Source: Anopheles merus (lineage: Eukaryota > Arthropoda > Insecta > Diptera > Culicidae). From it: a stretch of DNA of 64,000 bases. The DNA is taken from the NCBI RefSeq assembly GCF_017562075.2, contig NC_054084.1, positions 11,394,745 through 11,458,744 of the forward strand, given 5' to 3'. This document shows, piece by piece, positions 23,825-36,888 of the stretch (within the stretch, counting starts at the first letter, position 1; each line of letters starts with the position of its first letter). Below the pieces are notes generated by a model. It was not told the origin of the DNA and did no database searches. It was given only the letters and a program-made list of their open reading frames with translations. The translations under genes and the position numbers were made by a program.

Positions 23825-26800
23825 ACCGACTATCATCTACTATCCCGGCCTGTCTCTCAAGGCCTGAATTTCGTCGAATTTCTTGAATGGATCCGGTGAT
23901 TCCTCACTTGTCTGAGATAATGTTCAAACTTAATGCGAATCTCGTGATGGCGGGGATTTTTCCTGGGACAAATCGATCGAGCCAAAACAGTTTGATGGAT
24001 AAGACAGTTCCGGTCAACACATCCACATTGTCCAATTGGAGGACTTAAAGACTTGGAGGACTCCCAGTACATGTGAGTGACAGGATTAAGCATTAATTAC
24101 GCCTTTTAATGTACCATTACTTCCGCACCCTTTCCAAATTCAATTAGCAGATCATCTTCGCTAATGATCTTTGCCGGTGACCCGGTGTACAGCAATGCTG
24201 GGCAAAAATATCGATCACTTTCACCTACCGAGCACGGGCCGGAGAGCGACCAATTATAAAATACTTTACCCTCTGCGTCAGCTGATCTTTCATGTGCCCG
24301 GGCTTGGATCTGGCTTGGCCTGTCGTTCGCAAGACAGACAGTCACCGGGACATGGCAGATTACCGCATCCACCACGCTGTGTGTGTGTGTGCCTGTGATG
24401 CAGCGGGAAATTCAATTATCGTTCATTTCTAAAGTACCACGTGATAAATTACCGTTTCCTGACATCCACGTTGCTGTGCTGTGCTGTCGGGAACGTCGAG
24501 CTCCCAATCCGGGCTCGCTGTTCTCTCCGGTTCCGCGATTACCATCCGTTGCCATTTTTCCATTCCCACTCGCAGGCACCGCTTTTCCTCAGCTCACCCA
24601 GTGCATGACAACTGATTACAATTGCTGAAAGTCCATTACCTTGACGCCCGGGCCTGGGGCCGTCGGCTGACAGTACTACGGCGCTCCAGTTCGAGTGCCG
24701 CCTTCGCCGGGCGAATTACGATCATAATGTTCCGGCTGATTCTGCGGTGCGACAACCACCGCCACACAGACACAGGGCAGGGCAAGTAGGTGCAGCTTTA
24801 GGAGAGGCGGTAGTAGTAGTAGGACTACCGTAGGAGACTGGGAGCCGACCCTTATTCATCTGTCGACTATCAGCCGTACCAGATGCCGCGGCGGAAGTGC
24901 TGATGTTGGCGGGATAAGCGTCACCGGGTAGAGCACGGGCACAGAACGCAAATCTACCACAGCAGATCTGGGGCTTTCCCGGAACAAAAGGGAAAGTGTA
25001 GCACCGTTAGCGAGTGCCAGCGGTGCTGCGTTCATTGTGGAAAACGACCCGGCAGTAGCAGATTTGTCCTACCATACCCCTCCCTTTCTCTCCGTACGAT
25101 CGAGTAGGGTGTGGATCGCGTTTTCAGGTGATTTGTTGTTTAGTTTTCTTTGCCAATGTTTTTTGTACGGTTAGTAGGAAGATGTGGCTGCTGCTGGTGC
25201 TGCTGGACCGAAAAAGAAAGTGTAGCCCGCAACGCAACAACAGCACCGTAGGTCTGCCTGTAAGTGCCGTTTTATGAAGCGGGTCCATCGTTTTTTCTCA
25301 ATAACGCCCGTTTAGCAAAGCGCGATCTTGCGCTGAAGAAGATTCGCACACACACACGCACACACACACACAAACACACGATCGCGCAAAGCAGAAAAGG
25401 GAAAAGCGTGCAACGCAAACGCACCGGTGGAAACTGGAGCTATTTAGCGTGAAGAATCCGCAACATCGATGATGCGAGATGACTGCTGCGCTAACGAGCC
25501 ATCCGTGCGCCGCCGCCGCCATCGTCTTTGTGGCCTCGCCTCGGTTTCGCTTTCGACACTTTCCATTAGGGGCTTAAGCAGCTTTCCTTCGGGTGGCACT
25601 TTTCCACCGGAGTGCATCACACCGCGGGCGCGTAGAACGATCGCCGACCAAAAGACACGAAAATGGAAAACAAATGCTGGCGGCTCCAAGCGGCCATACC
25701 AGGCGAGCGTGAAGATCGAGGGCACGAAGGCGTCGTGACCTTCCATCGGTCATGGTGTGTGTGTGTGTGTTGTTTGAAGGGGGATTTGCTCGAGCACCCC
25801 CCGTCCCAAAACGAATTACCAAATTGAAGTGGAAATCGATTATTTCACCCAAAATCGAATGGGAGGGAGAAGATCTACAACCCTCAAACGCCTTCCAGCA
25901 CGATCACACAACGGCAAGCATTACCGAACCGACATCGATCGAAATGGTCGAAATGGCTCCGATTGATTGCGTACTGTCCGAGGGTGGAATGGCACGACAG
26001 GCGGGGGATGGCTATTTTGTCACCGTTTGGAGAAGTTGTCTGAGGTCGTGGTGCCTTCAAATTGATTTCTTGCCATGGCATTGTTCTTCGTGCCGGAGAC
26101 GGAGCGGTTGTTGCTGTTGTGCTTTTTTACCAGCGCAGCTGTTTTGGGTGAGTGAGAAGAACACTTCCGGGGGAAGTGATTTTTTTTATGTTTTCGTCCA
26201 TTTCCTGTGGCGTAACTCGTGGTTTTTGGAGGGTAAGGTCCCAAAGGGGGGTTGAAGATGGACGGACTGGCAGACGGGTGACAATGGAATTTCTCGATCA
26301 ATTGTTTTCACTTTCATCTTAGATAATAGCAAACAGGCAGTGATCTTGATAGTGGTTGGCGTTTTCAGGGTGAGTGAATTGGTACGGGCAGGCTGTTTAC
26401 CGTGTCTTTCGAGAAGAGTTCAATTGAAGCGATAGAGCATAAGTTTTGCTTTCATTTCAATGGTAGTAGCTGTACAGAGTATCTGAGCAACAGTAAACAG
26501 AGATTGTTCATGTTTCGGTGTTAAATAAGAACTTCTGTTAGTTATTAGTGATTAGTTATCTAATAAGATTCTGTTGTTTGAATGTTTTGTTTAAAAGATT
26601 TTACAATCAGAATTTCGTAATGCTTAGGAAAATCGACGGGCGACTGGTCCTGCCAACCGCTAGATCCGCCACTGAATTCATAAGATCCTTTGCCTGGTTA
26701 AAACAAATTGAATAGTTTGAGTTTGAAGACTTTTTTTCTAAATTTAATCAAACTAAACATCTCTTTTTAGGATCGACATCGATAAAAACAAATTAAAGAG

Positions 26801-27110
26801 AGTCAAATTTGCAAAGACACATTTAAAATCATTAACAGTTCATTGTGCCCAAGCGAAAACTTTTTAGTTTTTTTGGAAATATAATTATTTTAATATTTTA
26901 CATTTCAAAAGTTCTCATAGACCAAGACCTATCCATGTTCCATGATTTTTTTAGATAAAAAATCACAAGACCTCTGCTTTGGTCAGTGAGTTCTCTCTTT
27001 TCCATGTTTGTATGTTTATTTCATAAGCTTCTTTCAATGATTCAATCAATCAATTATTACCTATCCCAACGCTAACTTGTTGATTTACCAAGCTGTAAAA
27101 AATATAAACT
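23825..27110. other. Non-coding stretch upstream of the mucin/Ly6-like gene
   Basis: GC-rich until about 26260, then AT-rich to 27110. The 167-codon plus frame at 25752..26255 begins in a GT repeat and is featureless. Confidence 0.5.
25346..25379. repeat. (CA)n microsatellite, interrupted
   Basis: CACACACACGCACACACAC with single-base interruptions. A GT tract lies 400 bp further at about 25755. Confidence 0.95.
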
Positions 27111-27155
27111 CAATCTCCTCTCCGTCTCTTCCTTCAATCGCTTACATTTTTCCAG

Positions 27156-27504
27156 TGAAAGTTGCAGTACGTTCCTAATCCAATTCCCTCGGGAGCGCTC
27201 GACATCGTCCACCTTAATGCTCCTGTCAGTATGCCCCATTTCACTCATAGCCCGCAACCCCAAGCGTCCAATAGTTGGTTCACTTCCTTTGCGACAGGTG
27301 CTGATAGGCAATCTTTTCATCTTCATCCATTTCGCCACGGTGCTCGCGTTGTCGACATCGAGCTTCAACGGGATCCGGGATCAAACGATCCGCAAACTGC
27401 AGCGGGCTCATCCAACCACCAAACCACCGCCGTTGATCATGGGCACGCGTGTAACGGGAATGATTTCGCATCAGCATTTCAGCCTGCACCTCTCGCCGTT
27501 TTGA
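27156..27504 (+). CDS. Candidate 3'-terminal exon with hydrophobic segment, low confidence
   Basis: A strong acceptor (pyrimidine-rich from 27110, ending ACATTTTTCCAG at 27155) opens onto a GC-richer stretch. One frame stays open for about 115 codons to a TGA at 27502..27504. It contains a hydrophobic segment (VLIGNLFIFIHFATVLAL) and third positions rich in G/C. However, other frames on both strands are also open here, no AATAAA follows closely, and nothing is recognised in the product. It could be a real exon, an exon on the opposite strand, or a conserved non-coding block. Confidence 0.2.
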
Positions 27505-27697
27505 CAGCAGCTCGATCAATTTATTTTTTATCAAAATCACACTCACTCCGCAACCAACGTACGTTCGATGTGTGTGTTTTCTACTGCACCAACATTCCAG
27601 CATTGGTCTTGATTGCGCAATGCACCAAAGGCAGGGGTTATACCTCTGCCTTCGAATTTCCTCCGTTTGTGTGTTTTCTCTTTAATCGGGATTGCAG

Positions 27698-27738
27698 GCT
27701 CACGGTGTCACGATACCCGTTAGCATTCCGGGCGTATG
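27698..27738 (+). CDS. Candidate 41-nt exon, low confidence
   Basis: A T-rich tract ending GGGATTGCAG at 27697 and a GTGAGT donor at 27739 bracket 41 bases open in two frames (AHGVTIPVSIPGV or LTVSRYPLAFRAY). It lies 200 bp beyond the candidate exon at 27156..27504 on the same strand, but the two are not clearly compatible in one reading frame. Confidence 0.15.
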
Positions 27739-29326
27739 GTGAGTGTGTTTTAAACAGTTTTTTTTCTGGGTCACCCTTGTAACATGCTTCCCGGGGGGAA
27801 AAGTCCGCTCGGGCAGGCTTGTTGAATAGCGATGACAAATGTCGAGTAAATGGTTCCAAATGTTACCTCGTTAAAGCGTGTTATTTGACTGCAGCAGTTC
27901 GAAGGGCTTGGGTCATTAATCGGGTGGTTTGCCCTTTTCTTTGACCGACCGACAGTGTTTCGGTTCCTAAATGTAGGAAACACACGCGTGCTGATGATTA
28001 GTTAGATCATACGCTCGGCAAACAACGCACGACAACTCGAATTAGGGAAAACATCATGCCGAACACAGTGCGAAAGGGGGCCGGTATGTGCGTCAAATCG
28101 CATTAAAATCGAACGGACGAGCGGTTTGGGAATTAATTGGCAAGATTGGCAAAATCAAAGGTGCAGTCGGAGACACATTTAGCTGAAAGCGCTTGGTGGG
28201 GCAATTTCCGGTGTGTGTGTGTGTGATAGCCGTTTATGACTTCACTCGATCACTCGATGTGTTTGAAGCAGAAGGGTGCCTCGGGTGGGGGACGCGTTTA
28301 AGACGCGCTAAATGCCAAAGCATTTATGTTGGCATGTGCTAAAATTAGCAAAGGATTAACCTTACGCTTGGTGTTAATGGTTACATATTTGATTGTGGTT
28401 TTGCATTCCAAAGAATTTACCAAAGGAATTTACCATTTTAATGGTCGTTGAAATCGATCAAATTATAACTAATGAGTCATGCTTCAAAGATAAAAAATCA
28501 CAGAATAAATAAATAAACAAATAAATGCATAAAACGGTAGATTGATCTTTGCAGAGATGCCAACAACGGAACACAACGACGAGCAAACTAAGTAAGACCG
28601 GTGGCAAATTCAAGCTCGTGGTCGAGCGATGTTTAACATCGTAGGCAAAACGGGTGATGCGCGTTGACGATATCATCAAACATTTTTTGTGTGTCCGTTT
28701 TCCACATTTAATGATCGCTAGCTTCATGGCGAGCTTTTTATTGCTCGCCCGCTGTTCCACGGCGACGCAAAGCCTTTTTGCAATGCCAGATGGTCATCAT
28801 GTTTATTTTGGGTGGTTTTATAGTCCGCTTAGCACATAGCCCAGAAGCGATCGTTTCGTTGGGTGTTCGTTCAGGATCGCCAAAGAACTTGTTTTTGAGA
28901 AAGTCATATTTTTATATGAAACTTATCGAATTTTGAATCTTTTGTGTATTTTTTTAGGCCGGAAAAGTTGACAAAAATGTAACATAAAAGCACACCCCAT
29001 TTTGCCCCAGATAAAACTGGTAGTACCCGTGGCACGGCAAGGCCACTCACGGCTCATACTCACGCGATGGCAACATCGCAACAACACCTACAAGCTTTCA
29101 CATTCCACATCGCAGAGAAAGAGAGCGAGAATGGTCCAGCCATAGCCATAGCCAAGTGCACTGGTTCGATTTAATGTTTCTTGGCACACATGCGCAGTGC
29201 TTAGGATGTGTGTTTTTTTGCCTTTTCTTTTTCGCAATCCACCCAACATTCTGACCAGGCCGCACCTTCAAAGTGCTCGAACCCGTTGACAAGCCGTTTG
29301 CTGGGAGGCTAGATGCCGCCCTGTAG

Positions 29327-29345
29327 CCCCCCCCCCCCCCCCCCC
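29327..29345. repeat. Poly-C tract, 19 bases
   Basis: Uninterrupted run of 19 C. This is one of four long C/G homopolymers within 12 kb. Confidence 0.95.
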
Positions 29346-31933
29346 GCTCGGTACAGCAAGTGTCACCGGGCGTTCTTGTGAAACGCTTTGTCTGGGGTGT
29401 TTGGCGGCATAGAGGCCGCACCATCCATCGACAGGCGCTAATGTACGCGTCGCAGTACACCGACACCGGGTCGCGTACATCACATTATGACTCATTAGGG
29501 ACAGTGACTATCTGGCGGCACAGCGGTGCTGTTTGAGGGGTGGAAGCGAACGCACACTCACAACAACAAAAAGCTCCATCATGTGGGATTTATGTTGCCG
29601 CCTTGAAATTTATCTACATTTCAGGCTGCCAAAGTCGTCGTCGGGCAGCAGTGGAGCAGTAGTCGCAACACATTTCCCGGCCACGCCACACCCGGGCAAC
29701 AACTAGCAGGCGCTCGCGGTTCATTGCTCAGCTCTGGTTGCCTTTCTCTGTGCGCCGCCGGGCTGCCACCGTTGGGAAGGTGACATGCTGTAAGCTCTAA
29801 CTCAGCGGCAGCCGACTTATGTGGAGCTCCCCTTTAATCGATCGAGCATGGGTGTTATTATTCTTTTTTTTTTGGGTGTGTGTGTGTGTTGCTTCTCCGA
29901 CTCGTTGCGACAACTTCAAGCCGAGACAAGATTCTTGAGAGTTTTGAATTTTTGTGACAGCGGTTGTTTGTGAAAGCTGACAGTGAATTTAGGGTCGCGG
30001 CTTCTTTTTGGTGCTGTTGCTGGCAGTGTAAAAGTGTAACATATTTCGCGCTACGGGTTATGTTTCGATGATGTAACGTTCAACACGGGTCCGATCGGAT
30101 CAGCTCGATGCAGCGAGGGAGTTTTTTTTTGTTGTAAATATAAATGAGGGCAGTTGGGCTTAAAAATCAAAAGTAACAAAATTTCATTACAGTGCAGTAC
30201 ACAATTAGAGCAATTGCGATTAACTAAGCTTAAACAACGCAACAAAACAATTACCGTTTTTCGAGCTCGAACGTGGGAAACGCGCTGCAAGGTTGCAAGA
30301 ACTCTCATTGCCGTCCAATTTCAACCCATCGAAATGGAACACTTTTACGGTAGGCCATTTTTCATCCATCCATCCAACTATTAATTAAAATTTGGTTAAA
30401 CGATCGGTGGAAGCGAATCGTTTTGTATCCAGCAACATGCCGGACAAGTGAACCCAATCGTGAACCACCTGATGGACCTGTGTGCTGATGGGAAAACGCT
30501 GTGCAGACGAGAGGCTCAGTTTTGCCTCCGGCACCCCCAAAAGCCTTGCGTACAGTGACATTGTAGAGCGAACCCCTGTTAAGACAACGATCTGGCTGAT
30601 GAAGGCTGATGAGGGCTATTGTAAGGGGTGGTTGAAAATTCGAGCAAGGTCAAACTCGTTAGGTGTGTTTGCACCCGTTGGGCGTTATTCGTAATTACGC
30701 GTACCCGGCTGAAGGAAGTTTGCTGCCAAACAGGTGGGTATTGAATTGATCGAGCAACGACAAAAGCACAACAAAAAACAAACGCGTTAGGTGCATAATG
30801 AAACAACGTAAACGCATGTTTTGTCGGCGCAAAACAGATTGGTTGCGACTGGGGCGACAAGAGTGTTTAGCAATTTTCTTTAACAGTTTTGTGGTCGTAT
30901 AGTTCATTTCATTGATATAATGTTGATTTTGTGTTGTAAAATAGACTTGGGATGTACATTTACCGTGGAAGTATGAGATGGATATTGAAAGGGAAAACAC
31001 AAGAAAAAAGATGAAAAAAGAAATAAAATCATATTAAGAAAATAAAAAAACAAATGCAATATAACATCAATAAAACAACAAGCCAAATCGATGAGCAATG
31101 AATACGTAACAAAAATTAACTAAAACAAATCAATGTATAGAACATAAAACACAAAATAATCAAACAAACGAATAAGAAGGAGTGTAAAAGATGAAAAGAG
31201 TTCCATAATTTTACATTTTTTGAGTAAAAAGGAAACTGATTTCTAAATAATATAACCACAGCAAATTAAAATATATCAAAGATTTTGACATAAAAGTCTG
31301 CTTGAAAATGGCTTTCTTTTATCTAACTTGCCAAATGTTACTGTGAAATATATTCACTAAAGTGCTGGATTGTGATATTAGCTTGTATAAATTTGATGTG
31401 ATTGAGAAGAGTGCACCTTAATCGCCGGTCTGTTTGCAACTGTGTTTTCGTTTGTCCCATAGTTCATTACATAATTCATTACAAAAGTTCATTCGTGTAG
31501 TTCGAGCAGTTCATTTTATGCAGTCCAAATTAGTCAAGTAGTTCTATCTATATCCTATGGTTTAGTTCCTTCTAATTCCTACGTGTTTTCCAATTTGAAT
31601 TCATATTCGAAATATTAATATTAACCCAAAATCCAACAGTTACTTATATATTGAAAAAAAAACACACACACATACACACCAAACTTTATCATAAAAAAGG
31701 AATTTCTTTTTCAATTCGACCGCAACTGATATATATGAAAAAAAGAAATTCATCTGAAATAGGCTGTGAAATTCAGGATTTTTTAGGCTTTGATTTGATC
31801 GTGCAGAAGAATGAACGGCTGCCCATCCTCCTCTTCGTTGTCTACAGCTGGAATGCAGCACGGCTTTTCTTGAAAGCAAATTGAATGAACCCGGCACAGA
31901 AATTCCAGCATTTCAGCTCTCCATGAAAAGAAA

Positions 31934-31960
31934 AAGAAGAAGAAGAAGAAGAAGAAGAAA
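31934..31960. repeat. (GAA)n microsatellite
   Basis: About eight GAA units at the end of an A-rich block (30.9 to 31.9 kb). Confidence 0.95.
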
Positions 31961-32222
31961 AACACCAACCCATTCATTCATCAACCTGTCCCGCAGAATC
32001 CGCCTTTCGCGGGCGGGAAAGCGGGAAAATTCGTCTTTCAATCGGTAATCGTGCACTGGCGCGGGAAGGGATTACGGGGTGTGTGTTTTTCTCCGGCTTA
32101 AGTTCACCCACTTTTTCCCCGTTTTTTTTTTTGTATCTTATCGAGCACCGGTGAGAAACGCGCGTCGTTTTTCCCATTTTTTGCAGGTCTGATTTATTTT
32201 TATTTGATCACACCGTTTGCAG

Positions 32223-32276
32223 AAAGCTGCGGTGGTTGGATAAAGCATGGGAGCGCCCCAGTCCCAGCTGCTAAAG
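32223..32276 (+). CDS. Candidate start exon with N-myristoylation-like sequence (MGAPQSQLLK), low confidence
   Basis: A T-rich tract ending CCGTTTGCAG (32222) precedes 54 bases and a GTATGC donor at 32277. An ATG at 32247 (context AAAGCATGG) reads MGAPQSQLLK in phase 0, with an in-frame TAA two codons upstream, as expected at a 5' UTR to coding boundary. Gly2 with Ser6 fits the N-myristoyl-transferase consensus. A second acceptor-like TTTTTTGCAG lies at 32186. No downstream exon is recognised, so the gene is unknown and the call may be chance. Confidence 0.22.
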
Positions 32277-32284
32277 GTATGCTA

Positions 32285-35200
32285 ACAAAGCCCACGAACA
32301 CGTTGCTGCCTAGTGCCGGTATGGGAACAGTGCACGGGAAGGCTCGGTGTGGGTGAGAAAAGCTGAAATGGCTGAAAATTATCTACGCAAAAAAACATAC
32401 ACATTCCCCCCTTCATTGGTGGTTTGGTTGGGAAAATGCAAAAAATGTCTTCAAAATCATACAGACACACACACACACACAACCTCCCACATGCATAGGG
32501 CTAAAGTGGGAGGGTTGGCGAATGCATGTTATTTAACAGGGAACAACATAATTAGGCTCGAAGCGTAAGATCGATCGTATGCCAAAGGGGTATGCATTAT
32601 CTTTCTGTTTTTCGCTCTCTCTCTCTCTCTTGCTCTCTCTCTCTCGCTCTTTGCATTATTTTCACAGGAAAATCAACAACAAAAAACCCACAAAAACGTT
32701 AAGAAAATCGGTGTACGGTTATGAAAAGAGCGGTGAATTAGCATCTTGAGTGCTTCGCGCGAAACCGTATGGGATGTGCACGAACTGCAAAGTAACCGCC
32801 CGCGATCGTTTGATTTTGGGCATTTTGGGATGAGTTGCAAAAAGGAAAACGGGGGGTTTGGGAAACGATACCGTAACTCTCCAGCACATTGAATTGTTAG
32901 CTCAGTGAAATAAATAGGCTTTAGGGAGCAAATAGTCGCACATAGCAAGAGCTCATTCATCCAAACTTTGTTGAAAAATATCATTAAAAGCCCCTTTTAA
33001 ACTACTGCTGGTTTAGTTGTTCACCTCTGTAGCTGTATTTCATGACAACTTTTCAAATGTTGATGGCCTGTCAATTAAGGAAATTTAACATTCTACAAAT
33101 GCCTTCGCTGCACGACTCGTACCACACAGTTATGCTTTAAATTTGAGCCGTAACCCACCACGACCTCTCGCCGACATTTTCACACCCGATAAAAATCCCA
33201 CCAGGTTCCATTTGGTCCCCACATATATATTTTTTTGTTTCGTGCCCTGGATTCAACACCTTCACCAGTGCTTTCGATCGCGACCGGCCAAGATTACATC
33301 ATGCCTGTCTGCTCGTGGCAGCGCTTCTAAGCCACTGCTGTATGTGCGTAACCCGAGTGTAAACATGAACGGTGCCAGTGGTTCTGTTCTTTCTTTTTTA
33401 TCTCTCTCTCTATCCCTCTCTCTGTTTTTTTTTTCATCCATAACTCTCGGTGCACCACTGCACTTGTGATCGGATAAATATTCGGTTAATAACAACTTGG
33501 TTTAATTTAATTGAGCCCACGGTGCGCACCGCTTGGTGTGTGCGGACGGAGGGTGTGCGCCTTTCTCCGCCTTTGGCTGGCCAGCAGCACCTGTCCACTG
33601 TCCGCCAGGGCGTTTAGCTTTATTCATGTTTCACGTGAGCAGAAAACGGCTCGGCTCGGCACCGCACACTCTGTCTGAATAAAGTCCAATTAAAGGCATT
33701 CATATGGTCATTAAATTATGCTGCGCGCGGCGGTTGCTCCATGGTCGGTACGTGCCGTCGCCAAAACCGTCGCACCGTTTGGCACGTGCACTTGTTAGCA
33801 GGGGGGTTGTATGCATTTGCCTATACACCTCTGTGTGTGTGTGCTGTGTTTGGAGTGTACGGACGCGCCCCAAAACGGGATCGAGATTAAAATTCAATTC
33901 CGATCGTATTAAATAAAAAAGCAACACACCCCACACCGACGTGAATTACCGAAAAAAAGCGGTAAAAGGTACGGCTGGAGTGGAGGTAGTGCCCAACAGC
34001 CCAACGGTTTCGTGACGTGCGTGACTTGCTCGAGACGATCGAGGGAAGCCCGTTGCATTCGGTTGATAGAAATGGTAATAAAATAAATAAGTCAATACCT
34101 CCGCCCCAGCGTGCCCTCGGCCGCTGAGTGTCCGTGGTGCAAATGCGTGCGATCGATAAGAGCCAGCCTGGCACGAACAACGACACCCGGTGATCGCAGG
34201 TCTTCGTGAGGAGTTTGCTTTTTTTTTTGTTCAACCCTTTCGCCTCCCAGGACATTGCAATAGATATAATTCAATCACTCGACCGTGTGTCCCGCGTGTC
34301 GGGGTTTTTAAACGCGACGGGAGATTGATTGTACCCCTATTGCTTCGGATCGGAAGTTTCATTTCCATGCCGAAAGGGTCGTGCGTGTGAGTTGCCGGGA
34401 CTAATGAGCTGAGGCGGAGCGGGACAGCACCCGGGGACGTCTTAATAAGGACCGAGGGCGTTGAATGGGAGACGAACCGTGGGGGAAAGAGTCGGTGTAT
34501 TAGTTAGGAAAAACAAACGAACGAGCGGCAATTATTCACACTTCACTACGGCACCCGGTGGGGGTTACGAACCATTTGGTTGATTGATTGCGATGAGGAA
34601 GAGTATGTATCGATCGTTCACATTCACGTTTGTTTTAATGGCATGATTGCAGCAAATGGGGTCTTTGTCGGGGAATTTAATTTTAATGTACTAGCATATG
34701 CATCAATTAATGTATGTTAAATATGATTTGTTTTAGAAGGTAAAATACATGTGAATTATGTACTGTACAATATTAGTTATTATTATCTTCATTATTTTAT
34801 TTTCATTTATTATTATTATTTATTATGTATTAAGGTGTAGCATTTCAATTTGTGAGAATTCACATTTGCTATGAATTTCTCTTCGTAAGATTCCGGAAGA
34901 TTATGTTTTGTCATTTATTTGTATTGTTTACTAAAAATAATTCCAGTTAGCAAACTTCCAGTTAAAAAAAAACTCCAGTAAAACACATCCAGTAAGCGGT
35001 CACCTACTTCAATTGGACTTTTGTATTTGTCGACTGTTTCAACATAATTATGGTTAGCTTTAATGCATTTAATTGTAAATGTAATTTGATTGTATTTAAA
35101 AATATTAAGTATTATCACAAGACCAAATTTTCAACAGATGTTCGACGAAGACACTGTATAATTACGTATTAAGACAGTGCTCGGTTACACGATGCTGGTC

Positions 35201-35825
35201 TTAATCTAATAGGAAAATAGTTGATACGATTTTCTAATCAATTCATTTTCTAATTCAAGTTTAGCCTTTTCTGGCTACCAATTTGTTTATATGAATTTTT
35301 AATTTACTTTGAGAGCTCTCTTTCTAAAATCGAGCAAAGTAAGTTTCCTTTTAAGACTTAAAAAAATGTAGCTTTTTACCAGCCACATTTTTAACACAAA
35401 CTGTGCAACAATGTTTCAAAAGCAAAGTGGGAGATCGCTGCCAACTAATTTATAAATAAACGCAAATGTCATTTAAAAGGAACTTAAAATAAAGCAGGAA
35501 TATCACAGCATTTCAATATATCTACGGAAATTAATTCAAAACAAACAAGAATAATCTGCAAATAATTAAATTAAATTCACTGCAATTTGGAACTCACGGT
35601 TCTTAATAATTTTTAATATAATCCACATAAATAACCAAAATGATTTATAAATTGGAAATTTTCTAAACATTACATCAAAGCTACATGCACATCCCAGTTG
35701 TACGAAACATATTTTATACTAATTTTTACTTCAATAAGATGCGAATTACATCACCAATTATACTCACAATAAAAAAACATCTTCATCATTAGCCCCGTTG
35801 CATAATATCCTATTTGATTCTCGTT
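32285..35825. other. Non-coding stretch, no gene recognised
   Basis: Microsatellites to 33425, GC-moderate DNA to 34600, then AT-rich to 35825 ending at the ratchet-like site. Confidence 0.55.
32614..32645. repeat. (CT)n tract, interrupted
   Basis: CTCTCT runs broken by TTG and CG. A similar CT tract is at about 33395..33423. Confidence 0.9.
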
Positions 35826-35832
35826 GTCCTTA

Positions 35833-35870
35833 CCTGCAAAAAAAGGAAATAGAAAGAAAAAACGTTAAAA
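35833..35870 (-). promoter_or_regulatory. Putative recursive splicing ratchet point 1
   Basis: Minus strand: a branch-like TTTTAAC, a polypyrimidine tract of about 30 bases, then TTTGCAG joined directly to GTAAGGAC. The junction lies between 35834 and 35833. An ideal 3' splice site sits against a strong 5' splice site with no exon between them, the definition of a zero-length-exon ratchet site known from long fly introns. It predicts a long minus-strand host intron. No coding sequence is adjacent. Confidence 0.55.
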
Positions 35871-36417
35871 CATTGCAAACATAATCAGCTCGCAACTAAA
35901 AAGCGCCAATTTAGCTACGAAGATGACGAGCTTCTTGTTGCTGGTGTGTTTACACTGGCAGCGCGTTAAGACGGCGCATCAAAACAAAAACTAGAGGACA
36001 TCGAAAGGCCGATGCGCCCGATGCAACATGATTTACACCTTCACGACACGACAAACTGCGGCACGGTCACTATTACAGTGAAGCTCGTTTTTGTCGTTCG
36101 CCCTCGCAACTCGTCATCAACGCTCGTAAATTATTTGCACGTTGCAAACGTTCTGTTCACATTCACGACAGTACATTCCGCTGGAAGCCGAGTAGTTGTG
36201 TAGACAGGCAACATAAAAAAAGAAACATCAGTTCGTGGTTCTGTTTTTGTACTTAAATAAGCTTTTGTCCGGAAGGCAAACATTCATGAAGTTGTGGTCA
36301 TTCAGCATGCTACAGCATATTGTTGAACTTATTTATTGCGATTTAAAATGTGCTTCTCAAACGAAAATTTAATTTGGGCAACTTGCTCAACAAAATTTTG
36401 CAATTTATTTCTTCTCT

Positions 36418-36420
<3 letters not shown>

Positions 36421-36455
<35 letters not shown>
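36421..36455. repeat. (TC)n microsatellite
   Basis: Seventeen uninterrupted TC units preceded by TTCT-rich sequence. No exon follows. Confidence 0.95.
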
Positions 36456-36457
<2 letters not shown>

Positions 36458-36779
36458 TCCATGGGATGGAACGTGCCAAAATCACAGCAACATGCGCCTA
36501 AACCCTATCCCTTCACCGCCTTCGCGTTTTAACTCTCTTCCCAACCGACTAGACCAGGCTAGACCCACCTTCACGGCGCATTAAACAAATCGCACGCATC
36601 CGGCGGGGGGTGGGGGCCTCTGCTCTGTTGCTTCTGTATTTTGCTGAATGGATTTTTACGCAAATCTTTATAATTTGCACAAATCGCCGGAAAATCCTAA
36701 ACCACCGAACGAGCGAACGAACCGGTTCGGTGGCCTTTCTCTTTTCTTGTTTATTATTGTCCTACAATAATGATGAAAG

Positions 36780-36802
36780 CACACACACACACACACACAC
36801 AC
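36780..36802. repeat. (CA)n microsatellite
   Basis: About eleven CA units, 70 bp before a poly-C tract. Confidence 0.95.
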
Positions 36803-36870
36803 TTACACATTTTTCGCTCATTTTTCCGTTTAAATGTGCGCGCCCCAAATTTGTTGCTAATAAATTCGCA

Positions 36871-36888
36871 CCCCCCCCCCCCCCCCCC
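36871..36888. repeat. Poly-C tract, 18 bases
   Basis: Uninterrupted run of 18 C. Confidence 0.95.

Larger units (their letters stand above)
27745..32180. other. Non-coding stretch, no gene recognised
   Basis: Poly-C at 29327, GCCATA repeats near 29140, and an A-rich block at 30900..31900. No open frame with domain features. Confidence 0.55.

Noticed and set aside
32890..32930. tRNA A-box-like TTAGCTCAGTG
   Set aside because: No B box and no cloverleaf pairing downstream.
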